Positions 8,112-15,139 of a DNA stretch of 20,125 bases are shown here, piece by piece. Position 1 is the first letter of the stretch; each line of letters begins with the position of its first letter. The position numbers and the translations under genes are program-made. The DNA is from JBDKJS01 sp039806065 (lineage in GTDB: Bacteria > Bacteroidota > Bacteroidia > AKYH767-A > 2013-40CM-41-45). Under the pieces are notes generated by a model. The model worked only from the letters and a program-made list of their open reading frames with translations, was not told where the DNA came from and made no database searches. The stretch lies in the NCBI GenBank assembly GCA_039806065.1, contig JBDKJS010000062.1:1-20125 (forward strand), in the 5' to 3' direction.

Positions 8112-8119
8112 TAAATTTG
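8112..8119 (+). promoter_or_regulatory. Bacteroidota -7 promoter box TAAATTTG
   Basis: This is a full match to TAnnTTTG, ending 22 bp before the ATG at 8142. Transcription would begin near 8125, giving a leader of about 17 nt for the YtxH-like gene and the two genes after it. It is the same octamer as at 3014. Confidence 0.6.
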
Positions 8120-8141
8120 CAAGCAATAAAAATTATTGAAA

Positions 8142-8336
8142 ATGGAAAAAAACAATAAACTTATAGTAGGATTAATAATAGGAGCAGCCATTGGTGCAGC
8201 AGTAACCTATTTACTAACCAGTGATAAGGGCGAAGAAATTACTGAAGAAATAAAAAATACTGGAAAAAAAGTAAAAGAAGGTATTGATGAAATCATCAAT
8301 AGTTTTACAGATAAGGATCAAACTACAAATATTTAA
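8142..8336 (+). CDS. YtxH domain-containing small membrane protein
   Basis: The 64-aa product has one membrane helix near the N-terminus (about 7-26) with a glycine-spaced face (Gly10, Gly14, Gly18 in GLIIGAAIGAA). A strongly charged, probably coiled cytoplasmic tail follows (TEEIKNTGKKVKEGIDEII). This is the plan of YtxH-type proteins, which are often linked to general stress in other bacteria; no enzymatic role is known. I start at the ATG at 8142 and not at the in-frame TTG six bases earlier, because Bacteroidota rarely use TTG and the ATG gives the usual MEKNNK start. It is the first gene of a three-gene unit; the next gene starts 5 bp after its stop. E. coli has a comparable set, yqjD-yqjE-yqjK, at the level of protein layout. 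Confidence 0.8.
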   Translation: MEKNNKLIVGLIIGAAIGAAVTYLLTSDKGEEITEEIKNTGKKVKEGIDEIINSFTDKDQTTNI

Positions 8337-8341
8337 ATTTT

Positions 8342-8692
8342 ATGGACAATCCTCAAAATGAAGACTTACAAGCGTTAGTAAGTAGGTATGTTTCCAACAG
8401 GGCCAAACTGATCAAGTATGAATTGATAGAAAAATCAGCTGTATTAGGCGGCAATTTAATAAGCCAGATCATCATTATATTTTTAGCTTTTTTTGCTTTT
8501 TTATTTCTATTTCTTGCATTGGGCTATTGGCTGGGCACACTTTTGGGTGCCAATTATCTAGGCTTTGGTGCAATTGCACTTTTTTACCTGATCTTAATAG
8601 TGATATATCAAATCTGGTTAAAGGAAAAACTAGAAGTAAAAATAGAAAATAACATTGTAAAACTGATGAGTGATGAAAACTCCATTGATTGA
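8342..8692 (+). CDS. Phage holin family (superfamily III, YqjE-like) membrane protein
   Basis: The 116-aa protein starts with a helical segment of about 35 residues (DLQALVSRYVSNRAKLIKYELIEK). Two long membrane segments follow (about 37-67 and 72-93) with an intervening GTLLGANYLGFG turn, then a charged tail. This is the usual form of the 'phage holin superfamily III' domain, PF07332, also seen in YqjE. Despite the family name these are host envelope proteins; no lysin or other phage gene is near. The gene follows the YtxH-like gene by 5 bp and overlaps the next gene by 20 bp, so the three are probably made together. The role is unknown; a membrane-stress function is inferred from the family context. 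Confidence 0.78.
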   Translation: MDNPQNEDLQALVSRYVSNRAKLIKYELIEKSAVLGGNLISQIIIIFLAFFAFLFLFLALGYWLGTLLGANYLGFGAIALFYLILIVIYQIWLKEKLEVKIENNIVKLMSDENSID

Positions 8693-8984
8693 CTCTTTAA
8701 CATCGCTGCGTAACGCAAAAAAAGAATTGAAGTCTGCCATCCAAACAGACGAAAAATTATTGATGATTCAGTATCGCCATTTAAAAGACAATGCAGGTGG
8801 GCTACTCTTCAAATCCTTAATTAGCACGCATAACGATGCATCAAGTAGTAATATCATAGCTAAAATTACAGCATTATTTGGGAGTAACAAACTTACCGAA
8901 GTGCTTGAGAAACCAAAGGTAAAATGGCTTGTTTCTATGGTAGGAAGTTTACTATTGAAAAAATTGATGAAAAAATTTCTTTAG
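8673..8984 (+). CDS. Small hypothetical protein, third gene of the YtxH/holin-like unit
   Basis: I do not recognise a domain in this 103-aa basic protein. It is mainly helical, with a charged N-terminal half (SLTSLRNAKKELKSAIQTDEK) and an amphipathic or weakly membrane-seeking C-terminus (WLVSMVGSLLLKKLMKKFL). The first half resembles a YqjK-like or membrane-associated helical protein only in general layout. The ATG at 8673 is preferred to the GTG directly before it. The gene overlaps the end of the holin-family gene by 20 bp, a sign of translational coupling, and runs 4 bp into the stop end of the convergent gene at 8981. The consistent position and open frame make it a likely real gene. Confidence 0.68.
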   Translation: MKTPLIDSLTSLRNAKKELKSAIQTDEKLLMIQYRHLKDNAGGLLFKSLISTHNDASSSNIIAKITALFGSNKLTEVLEKPKVKWLVSMVGSLLLKKLMKKFL

Positions 8985-9478
8985 GGAGTCTTTTGCGTGG
9001 CAAATAAATCGGCATGCCAACTACTTGAAAAATGTATTTCCCATTGTTGATCAAGATCTACTTTGGTTTGAACTAAATTATTGAAAACAATTGTATCACC
9101 TGTAATAACACCAAGGTTTACCATTTGCTCAAATTGATCTTTAGGCAAAAGCTTAACTTCATCATGATCTTTGAAGGCAAACTGAGATCTATCTAGCAGT
9201 GAAAGGTTAAATTTAGCTTCAAGCTCTTTGATGAGTTGCACACTCTTATCAATACTGCAACCACTAGCAGCCGCATCCTGTTCATCCACCATTAAAATGA
9301 TAAATCTAAAGTATCGAATATCAAAAGTAGCCTTAAGTGGTTGCTGATGTGCTTTCCAAGAAGAGGTGAACTCTATAAGCTGTTCTGAAATGTCTTGAAC
9401 CTGTTTTTCAGTTAGTTCCGTTGCAGATTGATATATCCACACACGGCTGTTTGCAGGCATGTCGTTTGGTTTAACCAT
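8981..9478 (-). CDS. Bacteroidota conserved hypothetical protein (often misnamed 'ABC transporter ATPase')
   Basis: The 165-aa protein resembles a family conserved across Bacteroidota that databases often label 'ABC transporter ATPase'; it has no Walker motifs, so that name is wrong. Recognisable blocks are SRVWIYQS near the start, PLKATFDIRYFRFIILMVDE, ASGCSIDKSV with a conserved Cys, LLDRSQFAF, DTIVFNNLVQTK, and the C-terminal SSSWHADLF. No signal peptide or membrane segment is seen, so it should be cytosolic. The function is unknown. The start ATG overlaps the end of the upstream reading frame by 8 bp, and its stop overlaps the convergent gene end by 4 bp. Confidence 0.8.
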   Translation of the reverse strand: MVKPNDMPANSRVWIYQSATELTEKQVQDISEQLIEFTSSWKAHQQPLKATFDIRYFRFIILMVDEQDAAASGCSIDKSVQLIKELEAKFNLSLLDRSQFAFKDHDEVKLLPKDQFEQMVNLGVITGDTIVFNNLVQTKVDLDQQWEIHFSSSWHADLFATQKTP

Positions 9479-9803
9479 TATTTTTCTTTTTTCCCAAAGC
9501 GAAAATACGAAAAATAAAGGAGTTTAAACTAGCAGAAAAAAAGTAGCCTAAAAAATATAGACGCAACAATGACAAAAAAAAATTTTGCTTGATCAAAACG
9601 CCCATTTTCATTAAATAATTGCTTAATAAATTAACAAAGCCTTGTTTATACTTTTTAGGATGCATGCTAACTGACCATCCATACTCAGTAAAATGAAGAT
9701 TTTCAACAAGTAATGGATCTTGTAAGGTAGCTTGATTAGTAAGAAATTTTTGCTGAAATGTACGTAGCATTCTTAAAATATTTTTTTCAAAAATACCGTG
9801 CAT
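9471..9803 (-). CDS. Hypothetical small membrane protein (doubtful)
   Basis: This frame gives 110 aa that I cannot assign. The first 60 residues look like a soluble peptide (LTNQATLQDPLLVENLHFTE), and residues from about 70 to 103 are hydrophobic enough to form one or two membrane segments (FFLSLLRLYFLGYFF). The end is Lys/Asn rich. In its favour: its stop overlaps the next start by 8 bp in the order ATGGTTAA, the same arrangement as between the two glycosyltransferase genes at 15132-15139. A TAAATTTA near-match to the -7 consensus (9841-9848, palindromic) lies about 40 bp upstream. Against it: the sequence is AT-rich and short, and no family is recognised. It might also be the remnant of a longer gene. 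Confidence 0.42.
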   Translation of the reverse strand: MHGIFEKNILRMLRTFQQKFLTNQATLQDPLLVENLHFTEYGWSVSMHPKKYKQGFVNLLSNYLMKMGVLIKQNFFLSLLRLYFLGYFFSASLNSFIFRIFALGKKKNNG

Positions 9804-9867
9804 TGCACTTTGAACAGTTAAGCAAATGCATTGAAAAAATTAAATTTAAGTTACGAAAAATCCAATG

Positions 9868-9903
9868 GTTAATGAGCGTTAAACACTGTTAAACTAAGGT
9901 TAA
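9868..9903 (+). promoter_or_regulatory. Four GTTAA direct repeats, 10/10/11-bp phased
   Basis: GTTAA occurs at 9868, 9878, 9888 and 9899, so the spacings are 10, 10 and 11 bp, about one DNA turn each. Three copies extend to GTTAAA. They lie about 30-70 bp upstream of the -7 box at 9932. OmpR/PhoB-type regulators bind tandem direct repeats with this spacing, and the operon that follows encodes one, so an autoregulatory site is a reasonable inference. The last copy also forms a wider dyad GGTTAA-N20-TTAACC (9898-9929). Apart from this, the 9804-9944 region between the genes holds no recognisable element. Confidence 0.55.
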
Positions 9904-9931
9904 AAGCTGTAATAAGCTAAAAATTAACCGG

Positions 9932-9939
9932 TATATTTG
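9932..9939 (+). promoter_or_regulatory. Bacteroidota -7 box TATATTTG before the kinase gene
   Basis: TATATTTG fits TAnnTTTG fully. It ends only 5 bp before the ATG at 9945, so transcription is expected to begin at or next to the start codon and the mRNA would be leaderless or nearly so. No TTG is seen at the -33 distance, which would fit a promoter that needs an activator bound upstream. Confidence 0.55.
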
Positions 9940-9944
9940 TTAAA

Positions 9945-11579
9945 ATGAAAAGCAGTAAGATTAGATGGTTGATCGTCTTGATGAGTGTATCACTGTTGGG
10001 CATAGGCCTTTTGCAAGCCTATTGGATCAAACATGATATATCTCTTAAGGAACAACAATTTGATCAGTCAGTGGCACAAGCGCTTCATGCAAGTGCAGAA
10101 AAAATAGAATCGCGCGAAGTTTTTCATTATTTAAAAAATAAACTGTTACACTTTGATCAGAAAGATTTAATTAAAATATTAATGAATGATACGCTAGCCT
10201 CGGGCGTATTTAAAATAGATGAACAGTATAACACGCTATTCAATGAGTTGCCCATGGTTTTTAATGATCATGAAAGTGGCGATGTGAATATTGAATTTCA
10301 AAAACCGGGAAGTCACCAACCGTATCTAAGACTTCAAAAAAAGAATTTTATCAAGCAAGATTCATTAACAGAACGCAGTATTAATTCATCGCAGATTACC
10401 CGTGTATTTGACAATAACAATGAAATTGTGATCAAACAAAATAGAGAACGGATTAAAAGTAAGATGGATCAACTAAATAAAGTAATGGAGCAATTTGCGG
10501 TAGAATTTGTGGGTAGTGAAGGCGAAGTTACAGACAAACTTAACCCAGCTACGATAGATTCCATTTTAAACATGGAATTAAAATATAGAGGCATCACCAC
10601 GCCCTATGACTTTGGTGTTTATTGTTCAACCAACAATCAACTTCTTTGTAATACCGACCATAAGCTCAATTCAGTTTTACTAAATACAGGTTACCGCACA
10701 CCCCTATTTCCACAAGAAAGCGACTTAGACCAATCCAATATCAACTATTTATTGGTGCACTTCCCGCACAAAAATGCATATGTATTGTCAAGTGTATGGT
10801 TAATGCTATTGGGAAGCGGTATATTTACAGCCATTATCATATTTTGCTTTAGTTATACTATTAAAATAATCTATCGTCAAAAGAAACTGTCAGAGATAAA
10901 AAGTGACTTTATCAACAACATGACACATGAATTTAAAACACCAATAGCCACCATATCACTAGCAGTAGATGCCATCAAAACTCAGACGGTACGCAGGGAT
11001 GAACAAAAGTTAAACTACTTCTCTGAAATTATAAAGGAAGAAAATAAACGAATGAATGCTCAAGTAGAGCATGTTTTACAAATGGCACAAATTGAAAAAG
11101 GAGAGATTACACTTAATAAAGTAATAATCCTCTTACCATCACTGATCAATGATGCGGTAGAGCGGATTAAATTACAACTGCAAAGTCGTAATGGACATAT
11201 AACAGTGGAAAACATCAACCAAGAAGTAGAAATATATGGCGATTATTCCCACCTCACCAATATAATTGTAAACTTATTAGAAAATGCAATAAAATATTCA
11301 CCCAGCACCCCAGAAATAAAAATAATCATAAGCATTACAAACACTACAGTACAAATAAGTGTTGTAGATAAAGGAATGGGAATGAATAGCGACACTCAGA
11401 AGAAAATATTCGACAAATTTTACCGAGCAACTAAAGGAAACTTACATGATGTGAAAGGATTTGGATTGGGACTAAGCTATGTAAAAGCAATTATTGAAGA
11501 ACATGGTGGCACTATAATTGTACAAAGTGAAATGAATAAAGGAAGTACCTTTTCCGTTATATTACCTTTAAACAAATAA
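9945..11579 (+). CDS. Sensor histidine kinase (RprX-like)
   Basis: The 544-aa protein is a classical membrane-bound kinase. One membrane helix is at about 8-27, a large periplasmic sensor region runs from about 30 to 275 with no domain I can name, and a second membrane segment lies at about 279-309. The HisKA helix contains the phospho-acceptor His328 in NNMTHEFKTPIATI. The catalytic ATPase domain shows the N box NLLENAIKYS (443-452, Asn447), the G1 box with Asp475 (DKGMGMN), the F box IFDKFYR, and the G2 box GFGLGLSYV (about 506-514). It phosphorylates the response regulator whose gene begins 3 bp after its stop, so both are cotranscribed. The overall form resembles RprX of Bacteroides, but the sensor domain is not diagnostic. 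The input signal is unknown. Confidence 0.93.
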   Translation: MKSSKIRWLIVLMSVSLLGIGLLQAYWIKHDISLKEQQFDQSVAQALHASAEKIESREVFHYLKNKLLHFDQKDLIKILMNDTLASGVFKIDEQYNTLFNELPMVFNDHESGDVNIEFQKPGSHQPYLRLQKKNFIKQDSLTERSINSSQITRVFDNNNEIVIKQNRERIKSKMDQLNKVMEQFAVEFVGSEGEVTDKLNPATIDSILNMELKYRGITTPYDFGVYCSTNNQLLCNTDHKLNSVLLNTGYRTPLFPQESDLDQSNINYLLVHFPHKNAYVLSSVWLMLLGSGIFTAIIIFCFSYTIKIIYRQKKLSEIKSDFINNMTHEFKTPIATISLAVDAIKTQTVRRDEQKLNYFSEIIKEENKRMNAQVEHVLQMAQIEKGEITLNKVIILLPSLINDAVERIKLQLQSRNGHITVENINQEVEIYGDYSHLTNIIVNLLENAIKYSPSTPEIKIIISITNTTVQISVVDKGMGMNSDTQKKIFDKFYRATKGNLHDVKGFGLGLSYVKAIIEEHGGTIIVQSEMNKGSTFSVILPLNK

Positions 11580-11582
11580 TAC

Positions 11583-12284
11583 ATGGATAAGATAAAAATT
11601 ATATTAGTAGAGGATGATCCTAACTTTGGATCAGTGTTAAAAAACTATCTTGAACTGAACGACTATGAAGTGAAGCTTTGTCCGGATGGAATAGCAGGTA
11701 TTGACGAATTTAATCGGACACACTATGATGTTTGTATTTTAGATGTAATGATGCCTAAAAAAGATGGCTTTACATTAGCCCAGGAAATTCGTGCTAAAAA
11801 TCCACATGTACCCATTATCTTTTTAACTGCCAAAACTATGAAGGATGATATGATCAAAGGTTTCAATGCCGGTGCCGATGATTACATTACCAAACCGTTT
11901 GATAGTGAAGTATTGCTTATGAAACTGAAAGCTATTCTAAAGCGCAGTGCTGATAAGAATATGAATCCACATCAAAAGGAATTTTTATTGGGCACTTACC
12001 AATTCAATTATAACCACCGAACGGTTTCACGTGAGCAGCAAAGTGTAAAACTATCGCCCAAAGAAGCAGATTTATTAAGATTATTAGCTTTGCACTTAAA
12101 TGAGTTACTACCTCGACAAAAGGCATTATTAGAAATTTGGGGTGATGACAACTATTTCAATGCCCGTAGTATGGATGTATTTATAACCAAACTCCGCAAA
12201 TACTTAAAAGATGATCCTACACTTGATATCATCAATATTCACGGCAAGGGGTTTAGGTTAATCAACAATGCTAGGCAGATATAA
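11583..12284 (+). CDS. rprY: OmpR/PhoB-family response regulator, RprY-like
   Basis: This is a 233-aa DNA-binding response regulator. The receiver domain (1-118) has the acidic pocket Glu10/Asp11/Asp12, phospho-acceptor Asp54 in ILDVMMPKKDG, Thr82 in FLTAK, and Lys104 in ITKPF. The block from the Asp54 region to GADDYITKPF resembles RprY of Bacteroides and Porphyromonas strongly, hence the symbol. The C-terminal winged-helix domain (about 130-230) has the usual LSPKEADLLRLLA and MDVFITKLRKYLKDDP segments. It should act with the kinase directly upstream. Its stop lies 27 bp inside the end of the convergent deacetylase gene, with no room for an intergenic terminator. Targets are unknown; the phased GTTAA repeats before the operon are candidates. 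Confidence 0.93.
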   Translation: MDKIKIILVEDDPNFGSVLKNYLELNDYEVKLCPDGIAGIDEFNRTHYDVCILDVMMPKKDGFTLAQEIRAKNPHVPIIFLTAKTMKDDMIKGFNAGADDYITKPFDSEVLLMKLKAILKRSADKNMNPHQKEFLLGTYQFNYNHRTVSREQQSVKLSPKEADLLRLLALHLNELLPRQKALLEIWGDDNYFNARSMDVFITKLRKYLKDDPTLDIINIHGKGFRLINNARQI

Positions 12285-13121
12285 CTCCTCCAAATTGATG
12301 CGATTAATTTTTGCCAAATCGTTGGGATAATTTTCAAAAGAATAATTACTAAGTAAATTTTCAAATTTTTTCTCTGACCTAGATAGGCCTACATAACTCA
12401 TCAACTTTCTATAGCTTTTTAAATCTTTCAACAATGGCTGCTGAGCATCAAAATCTCTGGGATGAAAGTACCAATTTACATAGTGAGCACTTTTAGAAAA
12501 ATATTGGAGCAAAAATCTAGGCCATAATCGAAAATAGCCTCCACCACTGAAAGGCAATGAACAGCCAAATTTTCTATAAGGTACTATTGGAAACTCAACC
12601 AAACTCCCACTATCAGTTTTAATAATAAATGGTTTAGTTTTTTGGATCTCTTTCCACCCACCGTTTACCTTCCAAGTACAAAAAATAGATGAGTCAATTT
12701 GAATTCCTTGTTCTATCAAACAAGAAAGATAGTCCACAAATTTTGCATTCACTGAGAAACCAGGCGCCCTATGGTGAATAACAGGTTTACCTGTAATTGT
12801 AGACAATATATCAATTGACTTCATTAGATCTGTTCTAAAATCAGGTAACGAAATATCCTGCCAAAGTTGATGTGCATAAGAATGGGTGCCAATTGTATGT
12901 CCCGCATCTACGATCTCTTTCACCAATCTTGGATGTCTTTCAGCACACCATGCTAAAACAAAAAAAGTAGTTTTAATTTGATATTTATCTAGTATTTTTA
13001 ATATCCTATCAGCATTGATCACCAATCTATCTTCAAAGTGAATCCACTGATGTGGAAATTTGGTAGTAGGATTACCGAGTATGTGAAACCAATCTTCTAA
13101 ATCAATACTTAAGTAATGCAT
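12258..13121 (-). CDS. Polysaccharide deacetylase (NodB fold, DUF3473 type)
   Basis: The 287-aa protein belongs to carbohydrate esterase family 4. Motifs in order: DLEDWFH (7-13) with metal/catalytic Asp7 and Asp10, TTFFVL, GTHSYAHQ with metal-binding His80 and His84, and the RAPGFS motif (Arg118). A C-terminal WYFHPRDFD segment, typical of the DUF3473 extension, carries another His. This type removes N-acetyl groups from sugar polymers and is common in exopolysaccharide clusters, including exosortase-linked ones; no exosortase is visible here. There is no signal peptide, so it may act on the lipid-linked sugar in the cytoplasm, or its export is not evident. It is the last gene of the cluster, 4 bp after the acyltransferase stop, and overlaps the convergent response-regulator end by 27 bp. 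Confidence 0.9.
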   Translation of the reverse strand: MHYLSIDLEDWFHILGNPTTKFPHQWIHFEDRLVINADRILKILDKYQIKTTFFVLAWCAERHPRLVKEIVDAGHTIGTHSYAHQLWQDISLPDFRTDLMKSIDILSTITGKPVIHHRAPGFSVNAKFVDYLSCLIEQGIQIDSSIFCTWKVNGGWKEIQKTKPFIIKTDSGSLVEFPIVPYRKFGCSLPFSGGGYFRLWPRFLLQYFSKSAHYVNWYFHPRDFDAQQPLLKDLKSYRKLMSYVGLSRSEKKFENLLSNYSFENYPNDLAKINRINLEELYLPSIVD

Positions 13122-13125
13122 GCAG

Positions 13126-14097
13126 CTAAATTACATCATAATTGCCAAGCATCAAATGAGCAGAAGAAATGTTTACCTGCTCAAAATGGCATTTATAAAT
13201 AATGGGCACGGGCTTTATCCTATTCAAAAGTTGGTTTTTAATAAAACTATTTTCCAAATGCGCAAACCCATTTTTCTCTGACAAAATGGTCAAAGTGAGC
13301 AAACTGCCACTTGCCTTTGCAATGGAGTTTATTCCTAACAAATCTTGATTTCCTAATTCTCTATCGTGTTTTGTCCACAATTTAACGACCCAACAAATGG
13401 GCAGTCCATAATGATACTTGAACCGAAGCACCGCAATTATTGAATCAGATTGAAACACATAATAATTTCTTGATGGAAATTGCTTATACCGCCAGTCAAA
13501 CCAATCGGTGGTGGGAAAATGATCAAAAGCCCCTAGCTTAACCATAGTATCAAAAGAGAAACTAGCAGCTGGCAATATTTCACAACACTTAACTACTGGC
13601 AGGCTAGGAACAAATTCTGGACCATGAAAATGTGTGCTGTACTTTAAACCTAATTTATTAAGTGATGTGAAGTTAATGAAGTTGAAATAATTTAATGAAT
13701 CTATAATTTTAAAATTCAATCTATTGACAAAACCATGGATCGAATTTTTATTTGGGAAGCCAATAGTAAATAGTAATTTTTTCTTCAAACAATCATTATA
13801 AGCTTCCTTTGCCAATTGAATAAATAATCCCTTACCCCTATGACTGCGTGCAGTGATTGTGTTAACGGATAAACTACCTTGAACCGAAACACCATTACAA
13901 CTATACAGTACCGGCCATAATAAATACTGCGCCACTACCTTGCCTTTATCTAATGCAATTTTATATATTGGGGGAGCTAAAGGATTACGCAATTGCCATC
14001 GGAGTATTTCATTATGATTTGCTATGTTCGGTAATTCTTGATTTAAAAACTGAACTACCTTTCCACAGTAGGATTCATCAAGGTCTATTAGCTCCAT
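13126..14097 (-). CDS. GNAT-family N-acyltransferase
   Basis: The 323-aa protein has an acetyl-CoA binding signature: LSVNTITARSHRGKGLFIQLAKEAY, where RSHRGKG (84-90) is the Q/RxxGxG/A pyrophosphate loop. The strands before it (KIALDKGKVVAQYLLWPV) and the following FTIGFPNKNSIHGFVNRLNF fit the GNAT fold. The second half (about 150-323) is longer than a plain GNAT domain and may be a second, degenerate GNAT-like domain, as in FemAB-like or double-GNAT proteins. In this cluster it most likely N- or O-acylates an amino sugar of the polymer, the opposite direction of the neighbouring deacetylase. The start overlaps the end of the glycosyltransferase gene by 20 bp. The acceptor is unknown. Confidence 0.78.
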   Translation of the reverse strand: MELIDLDESYCGKVVQFLNQELPNIANHNEILRWQLRNPLAPPIYKIALDKGKVVAQYLLWPVLYSCNGVSVQGSLSVNTITARSHRGKGLFIQLAKEAYNDCLKKKLLFTIGFPNKNSIHGFVNRLNFKIIDSLNYFNFINFTSLNKLGLKYSTHFHGPEFVPSLPVVKCCEILPAASFSFDTMVKLGAFDHFPTTDWFDWRYKQFPSRNYYVFQSDSIIAVLRFKYHYGLPICWVVKLWTKHDRELGNQDLLGINSIAKASGSLLTLTILSEKNGFAHLENSFIKNQLLNRIKPVPIIYKCHFEQVNISSAHLMLGNYDVI

Positions 14098-15139
14098 ATA
14101 CTGTTAGGATGAGTTGGTAGTAAGTTTCGGTAATTAAATTCCAATTATAAACACTTTGCAATAAATCTACATAATTTACTGGATCAATATTGTCTAAAAA
14201 TAGTAATTGCTTTAAGCTCTCCTCATCACTAAAATAACTAGCCCTATTAGCGGTTACTTCCCTATTAAACTCATTATCATGAGCAAAAATCAATAAATTA
14301 AACTTCATAGCTTCCAACAATCCAGGATTAGTACCGCCCACGGTATGGCCATGTAAATAATATTTACAATTTGAACGTAAAGAATTAACCATGGCTACAT
14401 CATAATTAGCTCCTGTAAATAAGATATTTTCTTTATACTGATGATACAACTTTCTACTGTAACTTGATTGATTATAATCTCCCACTACGACTGTTTTAAT
14501 ATTCAAATTAGACAATGTGCTTAGCATCAAATTAAGACTGTTTTCAGGAACTAATCTTGAGATGACCAAAGCATAAGACTTTGGTTCCAAATTTAGTTTT
14601 AAAAGGATGGAATCGTTTAAATCAAAAATATCAGCAGGAGCATACGGTATGGTAACTACAGACTCAGGCCTACACCCTTTATTCAAAATCAAATACTGTG
14701 TGATTTGCCTAGCATCACCAATTAACTTAGAACTATAGAACCGCGCAAAAAAATAAGCTCCCTTTATATAAAATTTCTTAACGATATTAAAACGTTTTCG
14801 GTGTTCCTCTATCCCATCAGTAATGGTGATTAATTTAGCATGTTTGGCGTACAGAGGATAAGCCCAAGCAGCACCCAATCCACAAACGATACAAATATCA
14901 TTTAGCAGAACAGCCTTACTCAAACTATTTATATAAAATCGAAACGGATTATTGGCCTTATTATAATCAGAAAAAATAATTTTATACTTATCACTTACAT
15001 TTCTATTAGACCTTTCGTTTACTACGGTAATATCTATTCCCTTGTCAGCTAAACGGGGCGCTAACTGCTCTACAAAAAATTCAAACCCTCCGTAATTGTT
15101 TGGAGCACCGCGCGAACCTATAAGAGCAACCTTAATCAT
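14078..15139 (-). CDS. Glycosyltransferase family 4 with DUF1972 N-terminus
   Basis: The 353-aa protein starts with the DUF1972 signature, VALIGSRGAPNNYGGFEFF (4-22), found in rhamnosyltransferase-like GT4 enzymes such as WchF. The acceptor-binding N-terminal domain is followed by a GT4 C-terminal domain with ALVISRLVPENSLNLML, VVVGDY, ILFTGANYD, and YLHGHTVGGTNPGLLEAM (about 257-276), which holds the donor-binding Glu. It should add one sugar from a nucleotide sugar to the lipid-linked repeat unit at the cytoplasmic membrane face. DUF1972 members often make rhamnosyl linkages, but the sugar cannot be told here. It overlaps the upstream gene end by 8 bp (ATGATTAA) and the downstream start by 20 bp. 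Confidence 0.9.
   Translation of the reverse strand: MIKVALIGSRGAPNNYGGFEFFVEQLAPRLADKGIDITVVNERSNRNVSDKYKIIFSDYNKANNPFRFYINSLSKAVLLNDICIVCGLGAAWAYPLYAKHAKLITITDGIEEHRKRFNIVKKFYIKGAYFFARFYSSKLIGDARQITQYLILNKGCRPESVVTIPYAPADIFDLNDSILLKLNLEPKSYALVISRLVPENSLNLMLSTLSNLNIKTVVVGDYNQSSYSRKLYHQYKENILFTGANYDVAMVNSLRSNCKYYLHGHTVGGTNPGLLEAMKFNLLIFAHDNEFNREVTANRASYFSDEESLKQLLFLDNIDPVNYVDLLQSVYNWNLITETYYQLILTVYGANRP

Noticed and set aside
8342..8692. Holin-family gene as evidence of a prophage
   Set aside because: No phage structural, lysin or integrase gene is near; PF07332-type proteins are common chromosomal envelope proteins.
8981..9478. ABC transporter ATPase
   Set aside because: The protein has no Walker A, signature or Walker B motif; the database name for this family is a misannotation.
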